This document shows, piece by piece, positions 9,169-20,067 of a stretch of DNA of 64,000 nt. The notes below the pieces were generated by a model. It made no database searches, was not told where the DNA came from, and saw nothing but the letters and a program-made list of their open reading frames with translations. Both the position numbers and the translations under genes were made by a program. Each line of letters begins with the position of its first letter. Within the stretch, counting starts at the first letter, position 1. The stretch is from positions 35,538 to 99,537 of the forward strand of contig CAIFEZ010000013.1 of the NCBI GenBank assembly GCA_903789595.1, written 5' to 3'. The stretch comes from an uncultured eubacterium 1-6. GTDB taxonomy: Bacteria > Bacillota > Clostridia > Lachnospirales > Lachnospiraceae.

Positions 9169-9197
9169 TTGAGGTGCCGAATCGCTGCATTTAATAT
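9169..9197 (+). promoter_or_regulatory. probable sigma-A promoter of lepA
   Basis: TTGAGG, a 17-bp spacer and TAATAT, ending 27 bp before the lepA start. The rest of the 385-bp gap between rpsT and lepA holds only this and the divergent rpsT promoter. A minus-strand frame at 8945-9190 has no ribosome binding site and no family I recognise. Confidence 0.6.
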
Positions 9198-9224
9198 AGA
9201 ATTTCACAAACCGGAGGTAGTACC

Positions 9225-11039
9225 TTGTCATTCATAGATCAGAGTAAAATCAGAAATTTCTGCATCATCGCCCATATCGACCACGGAAAATCCACACTGG
9301 CAGACCGGATCATTGAGAAGACCGGCCTTCTTACCAGCCGGGAAATGCAGAACCAGGTTCTCGACAATATGGATCTGGAGCGGGAACGCGGAATCACGAT
9401 AAAGGCGCAGGCATGCCGTACGGTCTACAAGGCGAAGGACGGAGAAGAGTATATTCTGAATATGATCGATACGCCCGGCCATGTGGACTTCAATTATGAG
9501 GTTTCCAGAAGCCTTGCGGCCTGTGACGGCGCCGTTCTGGTGGTGGACGCGACGCAGGGCGTAGAGGCGCAGACGGTAGGAAATGTCTATCTCGCAATGG
9601 AGCACGACCTGGAGATCTTCCCGGTGCTGAACAAAATCGACCTTCCCAGCGCGCATCCGGAGGAAGTGAAGAGCGAGATTGAGGATGTCATCGGGCTGGA
9701 CGCGGAGGACGCGCCCGAGATTTCGGCAAAGACCGGTCAGAACGTTGAGGACGTGCTCGAGGCGATCGTGCACAAGATACCGGCTCCGGTGGGAGATATT
9801 CAGGCACCGCTGAAAGCGCTCATCTTTGACTCCGTCTATGATTCCTATAAGGGAGTGATCATCTCCGTCCGGCTTCGGGAAGGAACCGTGAAGCCCGGCG
9901 ACAGGATCCGCATGATGGCGACCGGCGCGGAAGAAGAAGTGGTTGAGGTCGGATATTTTGGTGCGGGCCAGATGATCCCCTGCGACGTTCTGGAGGCGGG
10001 GATGGTCGGCTACATCACAGCCAGCATCAAGAACATCAAGGATACCCGCGTCGGAGATACCGTGACAAACGCAGACCGTCCGTGCGAGGAACGGCTTCCC
10101 GGCTATAAAAAGGTACAGTCCATGGTCTACTGCGGCATCTACCCGGCGGACTCTGCAAAGTACCCGGAGCTTCGCGACGCGCTGGAAAAGCTGCAGCTGA
10201 ACGACGCTTCTCTCTATTTTGAGCCGGAGACATCGGCGGCGCTGGGCTTCGGCTTTCGCTGCGGATTTCTCGGCCTTCTTCACCTGGAAATCATCCAGGA
10301 GCGGCTGGAGAGAGAGTATAATCTGGACCTGGTTACAACGGCGCCCGGGGTCGTATATAAGATTCACAAGACGAGCGGCGAGGTCATGGAACTGACAAAT
10401 CCGTCCAACCTTCCGGATCCTTCCGAGATCGAATATATGGAGGAACCGATGGTGAAGGCGGAGATCATGGTGACGACGGAATTCGTCGGTCCCATCATGC
10501 AGCTCTGTCAGGAACGTCGGGGCGAATATCAGGGCATGGAATATATCGAGACGACCCGCGCACTTTTGACCTATCACATCCCGCTCAACGAGATCATCTA
10601 TGATTTCTTTGACGCCCTGAAATCAAGATCCAGAGGATACGCATCCCTGGATTATGAGATCATCGGTTATCAGAGGAGCGAGCTGGTGAGACTGGATATT
10701 CTGGTCAACAAGGAACCGGTGGATGCCCTGTCGTTTATTGTATTTGCGGATTCCGCGTATGATCGGGGCAGAAAGATGTGCGAGAAGCTGAAGGAGGAGA
10801 TTCCGCGTCAGCTTTTTGACATTCCGATTCAGGCTGCCGTCGGATCTAAGGTCATCGCGAGGGAGACCGTCAAGGCGCTCCGCAAGGACGTTCTCGCAAA
10901 GTGCTACGGCGGAGATATCTCCCGGAAGAAAAAGCTTCTGGAGAAGCAGAAGGAAGGAAAGAAGAAGATGCGGCAGATCGGAAACGTTGAGATTCCGAAG
11001 GACGCGTTTCTCAACGTCCTGAAGCTGGACGAGAACTGA
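9225..11039 (+). CDS. lepA: elongation factor 4 (LepA), ribosome back-translocase
   Basis: 604 residues, standard LepA length. The G1 motif AHIDHGKST is near residue 15, G3 DTPGH near 87, and G4 NKID near 137. EF-G-like domains follow, and the LepA-specific C-terminal domain ends with a Lys-rich tail ([15 protein letters not shown]) and [10 protein letters not shown]. This GTPase acts on stalled or mistranslocated ribosomes. The start is a TTG after CCGGAGGTAG. hemW starts 20 bp downstream, an old conserved pairing. Confidence 0.96.
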   Translation: MSFIDQSKIRNFCIIAHIDHGKSTLADRIIEKTGLLTSREMQNQVLDNMDLERERGITIKAQACRTVYKAKDGEEYILNMIDTPGHVDFNYEVSRSLAACDGAVLVVDATQGVEAQTVGNVYLAMEHDLEIFPVLNKIDLPSAHPEEVKSEIEDVIGLDAEDAPEISAKTGQNVEDVLEAIVHKIPAPVGDIQAPLKALIFDSVYDSYKGVIISVRLREGTVKPGDRIRMMATGAEEEVVEVGYFGAGQMIPCDVLEAGMVGYITASIKNIKDTRVGDTVTNADRPCEERLPGYKKVQSMVYCGIYPADSAKYPELRDALEKLQLNDASLYFEPETSAALGFGFRCGFLGLLHLEIIQERLEREYNLDLVTTAPGVVYKIHKTSGEVMELTNPSNLPDPSEIEYMEEPMVKAEIMVTTEFVGPIMQLCQERRGEYQGMEYIETTRALLTYHIPLNEIIYDFFDALKSRSRGYASLDYEIIGYQRSELVRLDILVNKEPVDALSFIVFADSAYDRGRKMCEKLKEEIPRQLFDIPIQAAVGSKVIARETVKALRKDVLAKCYGGDISRKKKLLEKQKEGKKKMRQIGNVEIPKDAFLNVLKLDEN

Positions 11040-11059
11040 TTCCGGGGAGACGGATACAG

Positions 11060-12331
11060 ATGGAATTGTACATACACATCCCGTTCTGCGTGAAAAAATG
11101 CGGCTACTGCGACTTTCTCAGTTTTCCCGCGGGGGGAAAGCTGCAGGCGAAATATACAGAGGCGCTGATCCGGGAGATCCGGAGCTTTTCCGGGATGGAA
11201 CAGAGCGTTTCTTCTATATATATTGGGGGAGGAACGCCGTCTCTTCTCCCCGCGGAAGGTATCGCGGAAATCATGGCTGCGGTCGGAGAAGCCTTTTCTC
11301 TCGAACCGGACGCAGAAGTCTCCATGGAGGCGAATCCGGGAACCGTACAGCCGGGGAGTCTGTCCGTTTACCGAGGGGCAGGCGTCAACCGCCTCAGCTT
11401 CGGCTGTCAGTCCGCCGATGACGGTGAACTGAAGAGACTCGGCAGGATTCATACCTTCCGAGAGTTCCAGGAGAGCTATGCTTACGCGAGAGAGGCAGGA
11501 TTTGCCAATATCAACATCGATCTGATGTCAGGACTTCCGGGGCAGACGGAGGAATCCTGGGAGAGGACCCTGTCTCAGATCGCGGAAATGCAGCCGGAGC
11601 ATATCTCCGCGTACAGCCTCATCCTGGAAGAGGGAACACCTTTCTACGAAAAATATCACGCGGTTTCCGGGATGATCGCCGAAGGCGAACCGGATTTCCG
11701 TGTGCGGGAGCTGGAAGAAGAGAGATATCATCTGAAAGAAGAGGAGCAGCTTCCCGGCGAGGAGACGGAGAGGCGGATGTACGAGCGAACGGAGGAAATA
11801 CTGGCAGACTGTGGATTTCGCCGGTATGAGATCTCCAATTACGCGAAAAGCGGAAAAGAATGCCGTCACAATGTCGGATACTGGACCGGAGTCCCGTACC
11901 TCGGACTGGGGCTGGGGGCGTCCTCTTACACGGGGACCCTCCGCTTCCGGAACACGGATGATATCGGAAAATATCTGCTGGCGCACACGGGATCGGACAG
12001 CGACGGAAGGCTGAGAACGCTGTTTGGCGGAGCGTGCGGATCCGAAAAGGAGACGGAGAACATCCTCACAGCGGACGGACGGGAAGACCCGGAATTCCTC
12101 GGAAGAGAGGATCGGATGGCAGAATTCATGATCCTGGGGCTGCGGCTTGTGTCCGGTGTCAGGCCGGAGGAATTCAGACGCCGCTTCGGACAGGATGTGA
12201 CAGAAGTGTACGGCGGAACGATCCGGAAATATAAAGAGGCGGGACTTCTGCGGGAGGAGGACGGGAGGCTGTTTCTCACCCGCCGGGGGCTTTCTCTGTC
12301 CAATATGATCATGGCGGAGTTCTTGCTGTAG
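11060..12331 (+). CDS. hemW: radical SAM heme chaperone HemW
   Basis: 423 residues. The radical SAM cluster motif is CVKKCGYC (Cx3Cx2C), starting at residue 9. SAM-binding IYIGGGTPS and the HemN-family [14 protein letters not shown] follow, and a HemN_C winged-helix region with YEISNYA lies in the second half. The Cx3Cx2C spacing matches HemW rather than coproporphyrinogen dehydrogenase evidence alone, and the lepA-hemW order supports it. HemW is thought to insert heme into respiratory enzymes. A roughly 20-residue polar insertion around residue 340 makes the protein slightly long. Confidence 0.88.
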   Translation: MELYIHIPFCVKKCGYCDFLSFPAGGKLQAKYTEALIREIRSFSGMEQSVSSIYIGGGTPSLLPAEGIAEIMAAVGEAFSLEPDAEVSMEANPGTVQPGSLSVYRGAGVNRLSFGCQSADDGELKRLGRIHTFREFQESYAYAREAGFANINIDLMSGLPGQTEESWERTLSQIAEMQPEHISAYSLILEEGTPFYEKYHAVSGMIAEGEPDFRVRELEEERYHLKEEEQLPGEETERRMYERTEEILADCGFRRYEISNYAKSGKECRHNVGYWTGVPYLGLGLGASSYTGTLRFRNTDDIGKYLLAHTGSDSDGRLRTLFGGACGSEKETENILTADGREDPEFLGREDRMAEFMILGLRLVSGVRPEEFRRRFGQDVTEVYGGTIRKYKEAGLLREEDGRLFLTRRGLSLSNMIMAEFLL

Positions 12332-12442
12332 CGCAGATTTTTGTGCGGACTCCGCCCATAGAGAGAAACGCAGGTTCTCGAGATTGGGTGCTGAACAGCT
12401 GCCATATTTTTGACATGCCGGCCATCATATACAGGAGATGTG

Positions 12443-12490
12443 GTCTGCTTCGCGGCAGGCGGTCTTCGAGCATTTTTGAAGAACAGATAC
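12443..12490 (+). repeat. degraded TATAAGC-family fragment upstream of uvrA
   Basis: GCTTCGCGGCAGGCGG is shared exactly with 8408-8423, followed by a similar TTCGAAG-like stretch. A small hairpin, TCTGCCGG / CCGGCAGA, lies at 12500-12523 just before the uvrA ribosome binding site. The rest of 12332-12540 holds nothing I recognise. Confidence 0.5.
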
Positions 12491-12540
12491 AGCAGGAGAG
12501 TCTGCCGGTTTCTATCCGGCAGAACGTTAGGAGTATAAGA

Positions 12541-15372
12541 TTGACGGAAAAAAATCATTTTATCAAGATCAGGGGCGCTTCAGAGAACAATCTGAAGAAT
12601 TTGAATATCGATATTCCGAGAGACAAGCTGGTGGTTCTGACCGGACTTTCCGGGTCCGGCAAGAGCTCTCTGGCATTCGACACCATTTACGCGGAGGGGC
12701 AGCGGCGCTACATGGAGAGCCTCTCTTCCTATGCGAGACAGTTCCTCGGGCAGATGGAAAAACCGAAGGTGGAGAGTATTGAGGGACTCCCGCCGGCCAT
12801 TTCCATCGACCAGAAATCGACCAACCGGAATCCGAGATCTACGGTGGGAACGGTCACGGAGATCTATGATTATTTCAGACTGCTGTACGCGAGAGTGGGG
12901 ATTCCGCACTGTCCGAACTGTGGCAGAGAAATCAGCAGGCAGACGGTGGACCAGATGGTGGGCCAGATCATGGAGCTTCCGGAGAAGACCAGAATTCAGC
13001 TGCTCGCGCCCGTCGTGAGAGGACGCAAGGGACGCCATGAGAAGGTTCTGGAGCAGGCGAGAAAATCCGGATATGTCCGGGTTGTCGTGGACGGAAATCA
13101 GTATGACCTGTCCGAGGATATTGTTCTGGACAAAAATCTGAAACATAACATCGAGGTTGTGGTGGACCGTCTCATCGTCCGTCCGGGAATCGAGAAGCGT
13201 CTGACAGATTCTGTTGAAAATGTGCTGAAGCTGTCCGGCGGTCTTCTGGTCGTGGATACGATGGACGGACATACCCGGAATTTCAGCGAGAGCTTCTCCT
13301 GCCCGTACTGCGGGATCAGCGTGGATGAGATTGAGCCCAGAAGCTTTTCCTTCAACAATCCGTTCGGCGCCTGCCCGGAGTGCTCGGGGCTCGGATATCG
13401 GATGGAGTTTGCGGAATCTCTGATGATACCGGATCCGTCCCGATCCATCGACGAAGGACTTTTTGCCGTTCCGGGCTGGCAGTCCAGCACACAGAAGGGC
13501 AGCTTCACGCGGTGCATGCTGGAGGCGCTGGCGGAGGAATATCATTTTTCCCTGTCCACGCCGTTTCAAGATTATCCGAAGAAAATCCACGACATTCTGA
13601 TCTACGGAACCAGGGGCCACTCCGTGCAGGTGCATTACAAGGGACAGCGGGGAGAGGGCGTCTATGACGTTGCCTTCGAGGGGCTGATCAAGAATGTAGA
13701 GCGCAGATACCGGGAGACCGCGTCGGAATCGTCGCGTCAGGAGTACGAGAACTTCATGAATATCTCTCCTTGTCCGGCCTGTCACGGGCAGAGGCTGAAG
13801 CCGTCTTCCCTTGCGGTCACTGTGGCGGACAAGAACATCTACGAGGTGACGAACCTGTCGATTGAGAATCTTCTGAAATTTCTGGACGATATCCGTCTCA
13901 GCGAGCATCAGATGCTGATCGGCCGACAGATCCTGAAGGAAATCCGGAACCGCGTGAGCTTTCTTCACGAGGTCGGCCTGGATTATCTGACGCTGGCGCG
14001 GGCCACAGGATCGCTTTCCGGCGGCGAGGCGCAGAGAATCCGGCTCGCGACTCAGATCGGATCGGGACTTGTCGGCGTGGCCTACATTCTGGATGAGCCG
14101 AGCATCGGCCTTCACCAGAGAGACAACGGAAAGCTTCTGGGAACGCTGAAGCATCTCCGGGATCTCGGAAATTCTGTGCTTGTGGTGGAGCACGATGAGG
14201 AGACGATGCGGGCGGCGGACTGCGTGGTGGATATCGGTCCGGGCGCGGGCAGCCACGGCGGTGAGCTGGTCGCCATGGGAACCGCGGAGGATATCATGAA
14301 GTGTCCGGAATCCATCACCGGCCAGTATCTGTCAGGAAAACGGAGGATCCCGGTTCCCGAGGTGAGAAGAAAGCCGAAGGAATGGCTGACCGTGAGAGGA
14401 GCCGAGGAACACAATCTGAAGAATATCGACGTGAAATTTCCTCTCGGTGTGATGACCTGCGTGACCGGTGTGTCCGGATCCGGCAAGAGCTCGCTTGTCA
14501 ACGAGGTCCTCTACAAGCATCTCCAGAGAGAACTGAACCATGCGCTGGTGATTCCGGGAAAGCATAAGGGAATTGAGGGAATGGAGCGCCTGGACAAGGT
14601 GATTAATATCGACCAGTCCCCGATCGGGCGGACCCCGAGATCCAACCCGGCGACGTACACCGGCGTATTCGATATGATACGCGATCTTTTTGCGGCTACG
14701 CCGGACGCGAAGGCGCGCGGCTACAAGAAGGGACGCTTCAGCTTTAATGTCAAGGGCGGAAGATGCGAGGCCTGCTCCGGAGACGGAATCGTGAAGATCG
14801 AGATGCATTTCCTTCCGGATGTCTATGTCCCCTGCGAGGTCTGCGGCGGAAAACGCTACAACAGGGAGACGCTGGAGGTCCGCTATAAGGGGAAAAATAT
14901 CTTCGAAATTCTGGATATGACCGTGGAGGAAGCGCTGCCCTTTTTTGAAAAGGTTCCGTCGATTTACCGGAAGATCAAGACGCTGTATGATGTCGGTCTG
15001 TCCTACGTAAAGCTCGGACAGCCTTCAACGGAGCTGTCGGGAGGCGAGGCCCAGAGAATCAAGCTGGCTGCCGAGCTCTCCAAGAGAAGCACGGGCAGGA
15101 CCTGCTATATTCTGGACGAGCCGACGACCGGTCTTCATTTCGAGGATGTGCACAAGCTGGTGGATATTCTGCAGAGATTCACGGAAGACGGAAATACGGT
15201 GATTGTCATCGAGCATAATCTTGACGTGATAAAGACCGCGGACTATATCATCGATATGGGACCGGAGGGCGGCGATAAAGGCGGCACGGTGATCGCGTGC
15301 GGCACGCCGGAGGAGGTCGCAAGGGTGCCGGAATCCTACACCGGTCAGTATCTCCGGGATTATCTGAAATAG
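12541..15372 (+). CDS. uvrA: excinuclease ABC subunit A
   Basis: 943 residues, the normal UvrA length when started at TTG 12541 (TAGGAG upstream). The frame continues upstream to 12343, but that part is not UvrA-like. Two ABC ATPase modules are visible: Walker [10 protein letters not shown] near residue 33 and GVSGSGKSS near 645, with LSGGEAQRI signatures near 495 and 835. Two CxxC zinc modules are present (CPNC and CPYC in the first half; CEAC...CEVC in the second). UvrA recognises bulky DNA damage with UvrB in nucleotide excision repair. No uvrB or uvrC is adjacent. The stop codon lies in the first unit of a 14-bp tandem repeat. Confidence 0.97.
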   Translation: MTEKNHFIKIRGASENNLKNLNIDIPRDKLVVLTGLSGSGKSSLAFDTIYAEGQRRYMESLSSYARQFLGQMEKPKVESIEGLPPAISIDQKSTNRNPRSTVGTVTEIYDYFRLLYARVGIPHCPNCGREISRQTVDQMVGQIMELPEKTRIQLLAPVVRGRKGRHEKVLEQARKSGYVRVVVDGNQYDLSEDIVLDKNLKHNIEVVVDRLIVRPGIEKRLTDSVENVLKLSGGLLVVDTMDGHTRNFSESFSCPYCGISVDEIEPRSFSFNNPFGACPECSGLGYRMEFAESLMIPDPSRSIDEGLFAVPGWQSSTQKGSFTRCMLEALAEEYHFSLSTPFQDYPKKIHDILIYGTRGHSVQVHYKGQRGEGVYDVAFEGLIKNVERRYRETASESSRQEYENFMNISPCPACHGQRLKPSSLAVTVADKNIYEVTNLSIENLLKFLDDIRLSEHQMLIGRQILKEIRNRVSFLHEVGLDYLTLARATGSLSGGEAQRIRLATQIGSGLVGVAYILDEPSIGLHQRDNGKLLGTLKHLRDLGNSVLVVEHDEETMRAADCVVDIGPGAGSHGGELVAMGTAEDIMKCPESITGQYLSGKRRIPVPEVRRKPKEWLTVRGAEEHNLKNIDVKFPLGVMTCVTGVSGSGKSSLVNEVLYKHLQRELNHALVIPGKHKGIEGMERLDKVINIDQSPIGRTPRSNPATYTGVFDMIRDLFAATPDAKARGYKKGRFSFNVKGGRCEACSGDGIVKIEMHFLPDVYVPCEVCGGKRYNRETLEVRYKGKNIFEILDMTVEEALPFFEKVPSIYRKIKTLYDVGLSYVKLGQPSTELSGGEAQRIKLAAELSKRSTGRTCYILDEPTTGLHFEDVHKLVDILQRFTEDGNTVIVIEHNLDVIKTADYIIDMGPEGGDKGGTVIACGTPEEVARVPESYTGQYLRDYLK

Positions 15373-15456
15373 ATTATCTGAAACAGAACATCTGAAACAG
15401 ATTATCTGAAACAGATTATCTGAAACGGATTATCTGAGACAGAGTGTCTGAAGGGT
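15359..15456 (+). repeat. 14-bp tandem repeat grown from the uvrA 3' end
   Basis: Seven consecutive 14-bp units of the form ATTATCTGAAACAG. The first unit (15359-15372) encodes the last uvrA residues and its TAG stop; units 2-6 are nearly identical and unit 7 is degraded. The order implies that the gene end was duplicated downstream. No terminator hairpin is visible in it. Confidence 0.9.
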
Positions 15457-15538
15457 ACGGTTCGAAGGAGCGTATTCAGAGGAGAGTATGCGGAGGAGCA
15501 CATTCAGAGAAGATTTTTCACAGAAAGGAACTTTTCAT

Positions 15539-16543
15539 ATGCCGGTTACTGATATTGGAATTGATCTTGGAACGGCGTCGATCATCGTATATGTAAGGGG
15601 CAAGGGGATCCTCTATCAGGAGCCTTCTGTCGTGGCCTATGACAGAGACGCGAACAAAATTCTCGCCTTCGGAACCGAGGCGGCTCAGTGCATCGGGAGA
15701 ATGCCAGGCAATATCGTCGGAATACGTCCGCTGAAGGACGGCGTGATCTCGGATTTTGTCGTTACCGAGCGGATGCTTCGGTATTTTATCCGGAAATCCA
15801 TGGGAAACTGGAATATTCTGAAGCCGCGGATCTGCATCTGTGTGCCGAGCGGCGTCTCCGACATCGAGAGAAGAGCGGTGGAGGAAGCTTCCTACCGCGC
15901 CGGCGCCAGAGATGCTGTGATTGTCCGGGAGCCGATCGTCGCCGCGATGGGAGCCGGCGTGGATATCACTCGGGCGAGCGGCAGCATGATTGTCAATATC
16001 GGGGGCGGCGTGAGCGAAATCGCCGTCCTGTCGCTGGGAGGGATTGTGATCGCACAGTCCATCAGGACGGCCGGAGAAGCATTTGATGAGGCAATCTGTC
16101 AGTATATTCATGATATTTACGGACTGATTATCGGAAGCCAGACCGCCGAGGATGTCAAGATTCAGATCGGGTCCGCAGACCCCGACCGGAGTCTCAGACA
16201 GGTTCCGGTGACGGGGCGGGATGTGGACGCGGGATTTCCGCGGACAGTCAGCATCACCTCGGACCAGGTGAGAGAAGCTGTCTCCCCCGCAGTGCGCCGG
16301 ATTATTGAGGCAATCCGTGTTGTGATGGAGAAGACGCCCCCGGATCTTGCGGCCGATATTGAGAAACGGGGAATCGTTCTGACCGGCGGAGGCGCGATGC
16401 TGGACGGACTGGAGGGGGAAATTGCGAAGGCGACCGGAATCCGTACCATTCTGGCGGACAACCCGCAGCAGGCGGTTGCCGTCGGGACCGGGCGTTATAT
16501 TCGGGCAATGGCGGATTTCGAGAAGCAGAAGAGCTTCCGCTGA
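15539..16543 (+). CDS. mreB: MreB/Mbl family cell-shape protein
   Basis: 334 residues from ATG 15539 (GAAAGG upstream). The actin-fold phosphate-1 motif IGIDLGTASI is near residue 6, phosphate-2 MIVNIGGGVSEIAV near 155, and adenosine motif VLTGGGAMLDGL near 282. It polymerises on the inner membrane and guides lateral wall synthesis. It is a lone copy, without mreC/mreD, so it may be an Mbl-type paralogue. recD2 follows after about 70 bp. Confidence 0.88.
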   Translation: MPVTDIGIDLGTASIIVYVRGKGILYQEPSVVAYDRDANKILAFGTEAAQCIGRMPGNIVGIRPLKDGVISDFVVTERMLRYFIRKSMGNWNILKPRICICVPSGVSDIERRAVEEASYRAGARDAVIVREPIVAAMGAGVDITRASGSMIVNIGGGVSEIAVLSLGGIVIAQSIRTAGEAFDEAICQYIHDIYGLIIGSQTAEDVKIQIGSADPDRSLRQVPVTGRDVDAGFPRTVSITSDQVREAVSPAVRRIIEAIRVVMEKTPPDLAADIEKRGIVLTGGGAMLDGLEGEIAKATGIRTILADNPQQAVAVGTGRYIRAMADFEKQKSFR

Positions 16544-16614
16544 GAAGGACAAAAGGGCCGGTACGGAACAAGCGGGGACGGCTGCGCGTGAGCATGGACC
16601 ATTTGGAGATGAGC

Positions 16615-18858
16615 ATGTCGGAAAAAATAGAAGGGTATGTGGAGCATATCATCTATCGAAATGAAGAGAACGGGTATACGGTGCTGAATCTTTCGGCGGC
16701 GGACGAGGATGTGACCTGCGTTGGCAATTTTTCTTCCGTAAATGAGGGAGAGTATATTGAGGCGGAGGGAGAATACAGCCTTCATCCGAGCTACGGGATG
16801 CAGTTCAAGGCAGAGCATGTCCATATCACAATTCCGAGAGACAGTGTCGCTCTGGAGCGGTACCTGGGCAGCGGGGCGATCAAGGGCGTCGGGGCGGCGC
16901 TCGCCTCGCGCATTCTGAAGCGGTTCGGCGATGACACTCTCCGGATTCTGGAAGAGGAACCGGAGAGGCTGGCCGAGGTGAAGGGGATCAGCGACAGAAA
17001 AGCCAGGGAAATCGGCGAACAGGTGGAAGCAAAATCGCAGATGCAGAATGCCATGATTTTTCTCGCTCAGTACGGGATCTCGCTTTCTCTTGCCATCCGG
17101 ATCTACAACCGCTATCAGGATAAGCTGTATTCGGTAATGCGGGAGAATCCCTATCAGATGGCGGACGATATTGACGGCGTCGGATTCCGGATCGCAGATG
17201 AAATCGCGACGAGAGCGGGAATCCGGCCGGATTCGGAGTACCGGATCCGCAGCGGAATCCTGTACGCGCTCAACCAGGCAGGCGCCCAGGGCCATATGTA
17301 CCTTCCGAAGGAGATTCTTGTTGAGAGAGCCGGAGAGCTTCTGGGAACCGGTCCCGGAGACATCGACCGGTATCTGATGGACCTTGCCATCGACAAAAAA
17401 ATCAAAGCGCTGGTTTTCGAGGACGAGAACGGCGATTCCCATGCGAGAATTTACACGGAGCGGTCGTATCTGACGGAGCTGAACTGCGCGCGGATGCTTC
17501 AGGATCTGAACCTTCATATCAACGAGGATGAACAGGCGGTGGACGAGAGGATCCGGAGAATTGAGAAGTCCGACCGGCTCGTGCTGGACGATCTTCAGCG
17601 AAGAGCGGTGGTGGCGGCGGCCACGAACGGTATTTTTGTCCTGACCGGAGGCCCCGGAACCGGAAAGACCACGACGATCAATACGATGATCCGTTATTTT
17701 GAGTCGGAGCATCTGAGCATTGCGCTGGCTGCGCCGACCGGGCGCGCGGCGAAGCGGATGACGGAGGCGACCGGCTATGAGGCGTCTACGATACACCGTC
17801 TTCTTGAGATTTCAGGCGCGGCCGATGAGGAGTCGATGAATGTTCGTTTCGAGCGGAACGCCGGCAATCCGCTCGAGCAGGATGTGATCATCATCGATGA
17901 GATGTCGATGGTTGACATCTTTCTGATGCATTCGCTTTTATCGGCGATTGTGCCGGGGACGCGGCTGATTCTGGTGGGCGATCAGAACCAGCTTCCAAGC
18001 GTCGGACCGGGCAGCGTGCTCAAGGACATCATCCGTTCCGGGTGCTTTCCGGTCATCATGCTTACGAGGATTTTCCGGCAGGCCCAGGAAAGTGACATTG
18101 TAGTAAATGCGCACCGGATACATGCCGGGCTTCCCGTCCGGACAGACAATCGGAGCCGGGACTTTTTTTTCCTGGAGAGGGAGGATGTGCGGGTCGTCCA
18201 GAGAGTCGTGCTTGCCCTGGTGCAGGAAAAGCTCCCGCGCTATGTAAAAGCGGATTCGTCGGAGATTCAGGTTCTGACTCCGACCCGGAAGGGGGCGCTC
18301 GGTGTGGAGAGCCTCAATCGGATTCTGCAGACGTATCTGAACCCGCCGTCTCCTTCGAAGCAGGAGAGAGAAACCTCCCGCGGGATTTTCCGGGAGGGAG
18401 ACAAGGTCATGCAGATCCGGAACGATTACCAGCTGGAATGGCAGCTGAAGGGAAAGTACGGGATCGTCGCGCAGCGCGGACTCGGCGTGTTCAACGGAGA
18501 CACGGGTATCATCCGGAGGATCGATGCGCCGAACGAACAGCTGACCGTGGAATATGAAGAGGGAAAAACCGTAGACTATACCTTTCGTCAGCTGGACGAG
18601 CTGGAGCTGGCCTACGCCACGACAGTTCACAAGGCGCAGGGAAGCGAGTATCCCGCCGTCGTCATTCCTCTGCTCGGCGTCCCGCACATGCTTCAGACCA
18701 GGAATCTTCTCTACACGGCGGTGACCAGAGCCAGGAAATGTGTGGTTCTGACGGGGAGCAGACAGATTTTTCAGGCGATGATCGAGAACGCAACCGAGGA
18801 AAACCGCTACACGTCGCTTGCAGAACGGATTGTCGAGCTGAAGCAGCAGGACGTCTGA
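16615..18858 (+). CDS. recD2: RecD2-type ATP-dependent DNA helicase
   Basis: 747 residues from ATG 16615, which has TTGGAG seven bases upstream. Upstream in-frame starts at 16588 (GTG), 16594 and 16609 are possible but less well placed. The N-terminal RecD2 region contains helix-hairpin-helix repeats (about 85-190). Superfamily 1 motifs follow: GGPGTGKTTT near 348, IIDEMSMVD near 427, VGDQNQLPSVGPG near 460, and YATTVHKAQGSEY near 665. RecD2 is a 5'-3' helicase acting in DNA repair outside a RecBCD complex. Confidence 0.93.
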   Translation: MSEKIEGYVEHIIYRNEENGYTVLNLSAADEDVTCVGNFSSVNEGEYIEAEGEYSLHPSYGMQFKAEHVHITIPRDSVALERYLGSGAIKGVGAALASRILKRFGDDTLRILEEEPERLAEVKGISDRKAREIGEQVEAKSQMQNAMIFLAQYGISLSLAIRIYNRYQDKLYSVMRENPYQMADDIDGVGFRIADEIATRAGIRPDSEYRIRSGILYALNQAGAQGHMYLPKEILVERAGELLGTGPGDIDRYLMDLAIDKKIKALVFEDENGDSHARIYTERSYLTELNCARMLQDLNLHINEDEQAVDERIRRIEKSDRLVLDDLQRRAVVAAATNGIFVLTGGPGTGKTTTINTMIRYFESEHLSIALAAPTGRAAKRMTEATGYEASTIHRLLEISGAADEESMNVRFERNAGNPLEQDVIIIDEMSMVDIFLMHSLLSAIVPGTRLILVGDQNQLPSVGPGSVLKDIIRSGCFPVIMLTRIFRQAQESDIVVNAHRIHAGLPVRTDNRSRDFFFLEREDVRVVQRVVLALVQEKLPRYVKADSSEIQVLTPTRKGALGVESLNRILQTYLNPPSPSKQERETSRGIFREGDKVMQIRNDYQLEWQLKGKYGIVAQRGLGVFNGDTGIIRRIDAPNEQLTVEYEEGKTVDYTFRQLDELELAYATTVHKAQGSEYPAVVIPLLGVPHMLQTRNLLYTAVTRARKCVVLTGSRQIFQAMIENATEENRYTSLAERIVELKQQDV

Positions 18859-18939
18859 ACGCGGCCCCGCAAGGACCCCGGCAGTATCAGGAAATGTTTC
18901 TACTCACGAAAACGGACAGGACAGACAGGGGGATCACTC

Positions 18940-19012
18940 TGCCGGAGCCGGTCTGTGAAGGCCGGGAACTGCGAAATCGCTGCCTCTCAGGCATACGGCG
19001 AGCAGATGTCAT
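18940..19012 (+). repeat. degraded MITE-like repeat fragment
   Basis: GGAACTGCGAAATCGCTGCCTCTCAG and following bases align with the right arm of the element at 19782-20028 (ATGCGAAATCTCTGCCTTTCAG), ending near the comF ribosome binding site. Confidence 0.5.
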
Positions 19013-19036
19013 GAACCGGTGAGAGGAGGAAGAATC

Positions 19037-19765
19037 TTGCAAAAAGGCCTGGTGAAAGGAAGAATTGCCGAACTTGTTTATCCGCGCCGCTGTCCGTTCT
19101 GCGACTGCCTCCTGTCCGGCGGAGAGCCGTATCTCTGCCGGAGATGTGCGTCCCGGCTGAAATTCATCAGCGGACCGGTCTGTATGAAATGCGGAAGACC
19201 GGTGGAATCGGATGCGGTGGAATACTGCGATAACTGCAGGAGAAGGGAACACCGTTTCATTCGAGGCTTTGCGCCCTTCCCCTATCGGGGGATGGTGCAG
19301 GATTCTATCATGCGCTTCAAGTACGGAAGCAGGGCGGAGTACGCCGGCTTTTATGCCGCGGCGATTCTGAAATACGGAAGCGCACACCTAGAGCAGTGGA
19401 AGCCGGAGATGATCCTTCCCGTTCCCATTCATCCGGACCGGTACCGGAAAAGGGGATACAATCAGGCGGAGGAGGTGGCACGGCATCTTTCCGTGGAGCT
19501 CGGAATCCCCTGCGCTTCCTATGAGATTTACCGGAAGAAAAACACCCGCCCACAGAAAGGGCTGACGCCTTCGATGCGGAGAAAAAACCTGTCAGACGCC
19601 TTTGCGGTAAGGGACGGGGCAAGACTGCCTGCGCGGGTGCTTCTGATTGATGACATCTATACGACCGGTTCAACGCTGGACGCGCTTGCGGAGACGGCGG
19701 CAAAGGCCGGAGCGGAGAAGATCTGGTTCGCCTGTGTATCTATCGCGCCGGGACAGAGCGTGTGA
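19037..19765 (+). CDS. comF: ComF family phosphoribosyltransferase-like protein
   Basis: 242 residues from TTG 19037, preceded by GAGAGGAGG. N-terminal CxxC zinc-finger pairs (CPFC, CRRC, CMKC, CDNC) span residues 18-75. A PRTase fold follows with the ComF signature RGYNQAE near 143 and the PRPP loop VLLIDDIYTTGST near 205. ComF helps late competence DNA uptake, possibly with PriA or ComFA. No comFA is next to it; comEC is 12 kb away. Confidence 0.92.
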   Translation: MQKGLVKGRIAELVYPRRCPFCDCLLSGGEPYLCRRCASRLKFISGPVCMKCGRPVESDAVEYCDNCRRREHRFIRGFAPFPYRGMVQDSIMRFKYGSRAEYAGFYAAAILKYGSAHLEQWKPEMILPVPIHPDRYRKRGYNQAEEVARHLSVELGIPCASYEIYRKKNTRPQKGLTPSMRRKNLSDAFAVRDGARLPARVLLIDDIYTTGSTLDALAETAAKAGAEKIWFACVSIAPGQSV

Positions 19766-19781
19766 CAGGCGACGGAGGCAG

Positions 19782-20028
19782 GTTACTGTTCACGAACAAC
19801 TGATAAGGCAACGATTTCACAGCACCTTTGCCTGAGCATTACTGGCTGTTAGAAGTTTTATCCGTAAATTTTTCGTTGAATGAATAGCGAGGACTGTTTG
19901 ACGAAGGCGCTCGCGCCTGAGGAGTTCCGCAGCTTCAATAAAAAAGGATAAAACTTTGTTACAGCCAGTTTGCGAATGGCAACAGGGATGCGAAATCTCT
20001 GCCTTTCAGATATACTGTGAACAGTAAC
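19782..20028. repeat. MITE-like element with 12-bp terminal inverted repeats (most complete copy)
   Basis: The ends are a perfect inverted repeat, GTTACTGTTCAC at 19782-19793 and GTGAACAGTAAC at 20017-20028. Inside is a second inverted pair: ACTGGCTGTTAGAAGTTTTATCC at 19841-19863 in two parts, against GGATAAAACTTTGTTACAGCCAGT at 19946-19969. The centre (19870-19940) carries a further palindromic GGCGCTCGCGCC. No protein is encoded. Fragments occur at 4808, 18940, 24429, 32808, 42595, 61833 and 63593, always between genes. Confidence 0.85.
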
Positions 20029-20067
20029 GGAGGTGGCTGGCCGCCTGCTGCGCGTCTGAACACCCAC

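Noticed and set aside
8945..9190. 81-codon minus-strand frame between rpsT and lepA
   Set aside because: It lacks a ribosome binding site, overlaps the lepA promoter, and no family was recognised. It could be real but cannot be supported.
12343..12540. 66-residue N-terminal extension of UvrA
   Set aside because: The extension contains a repeat fragment and does not resemble UvrA; TTG 12541 has a ribosome binding site and gives the normal length.
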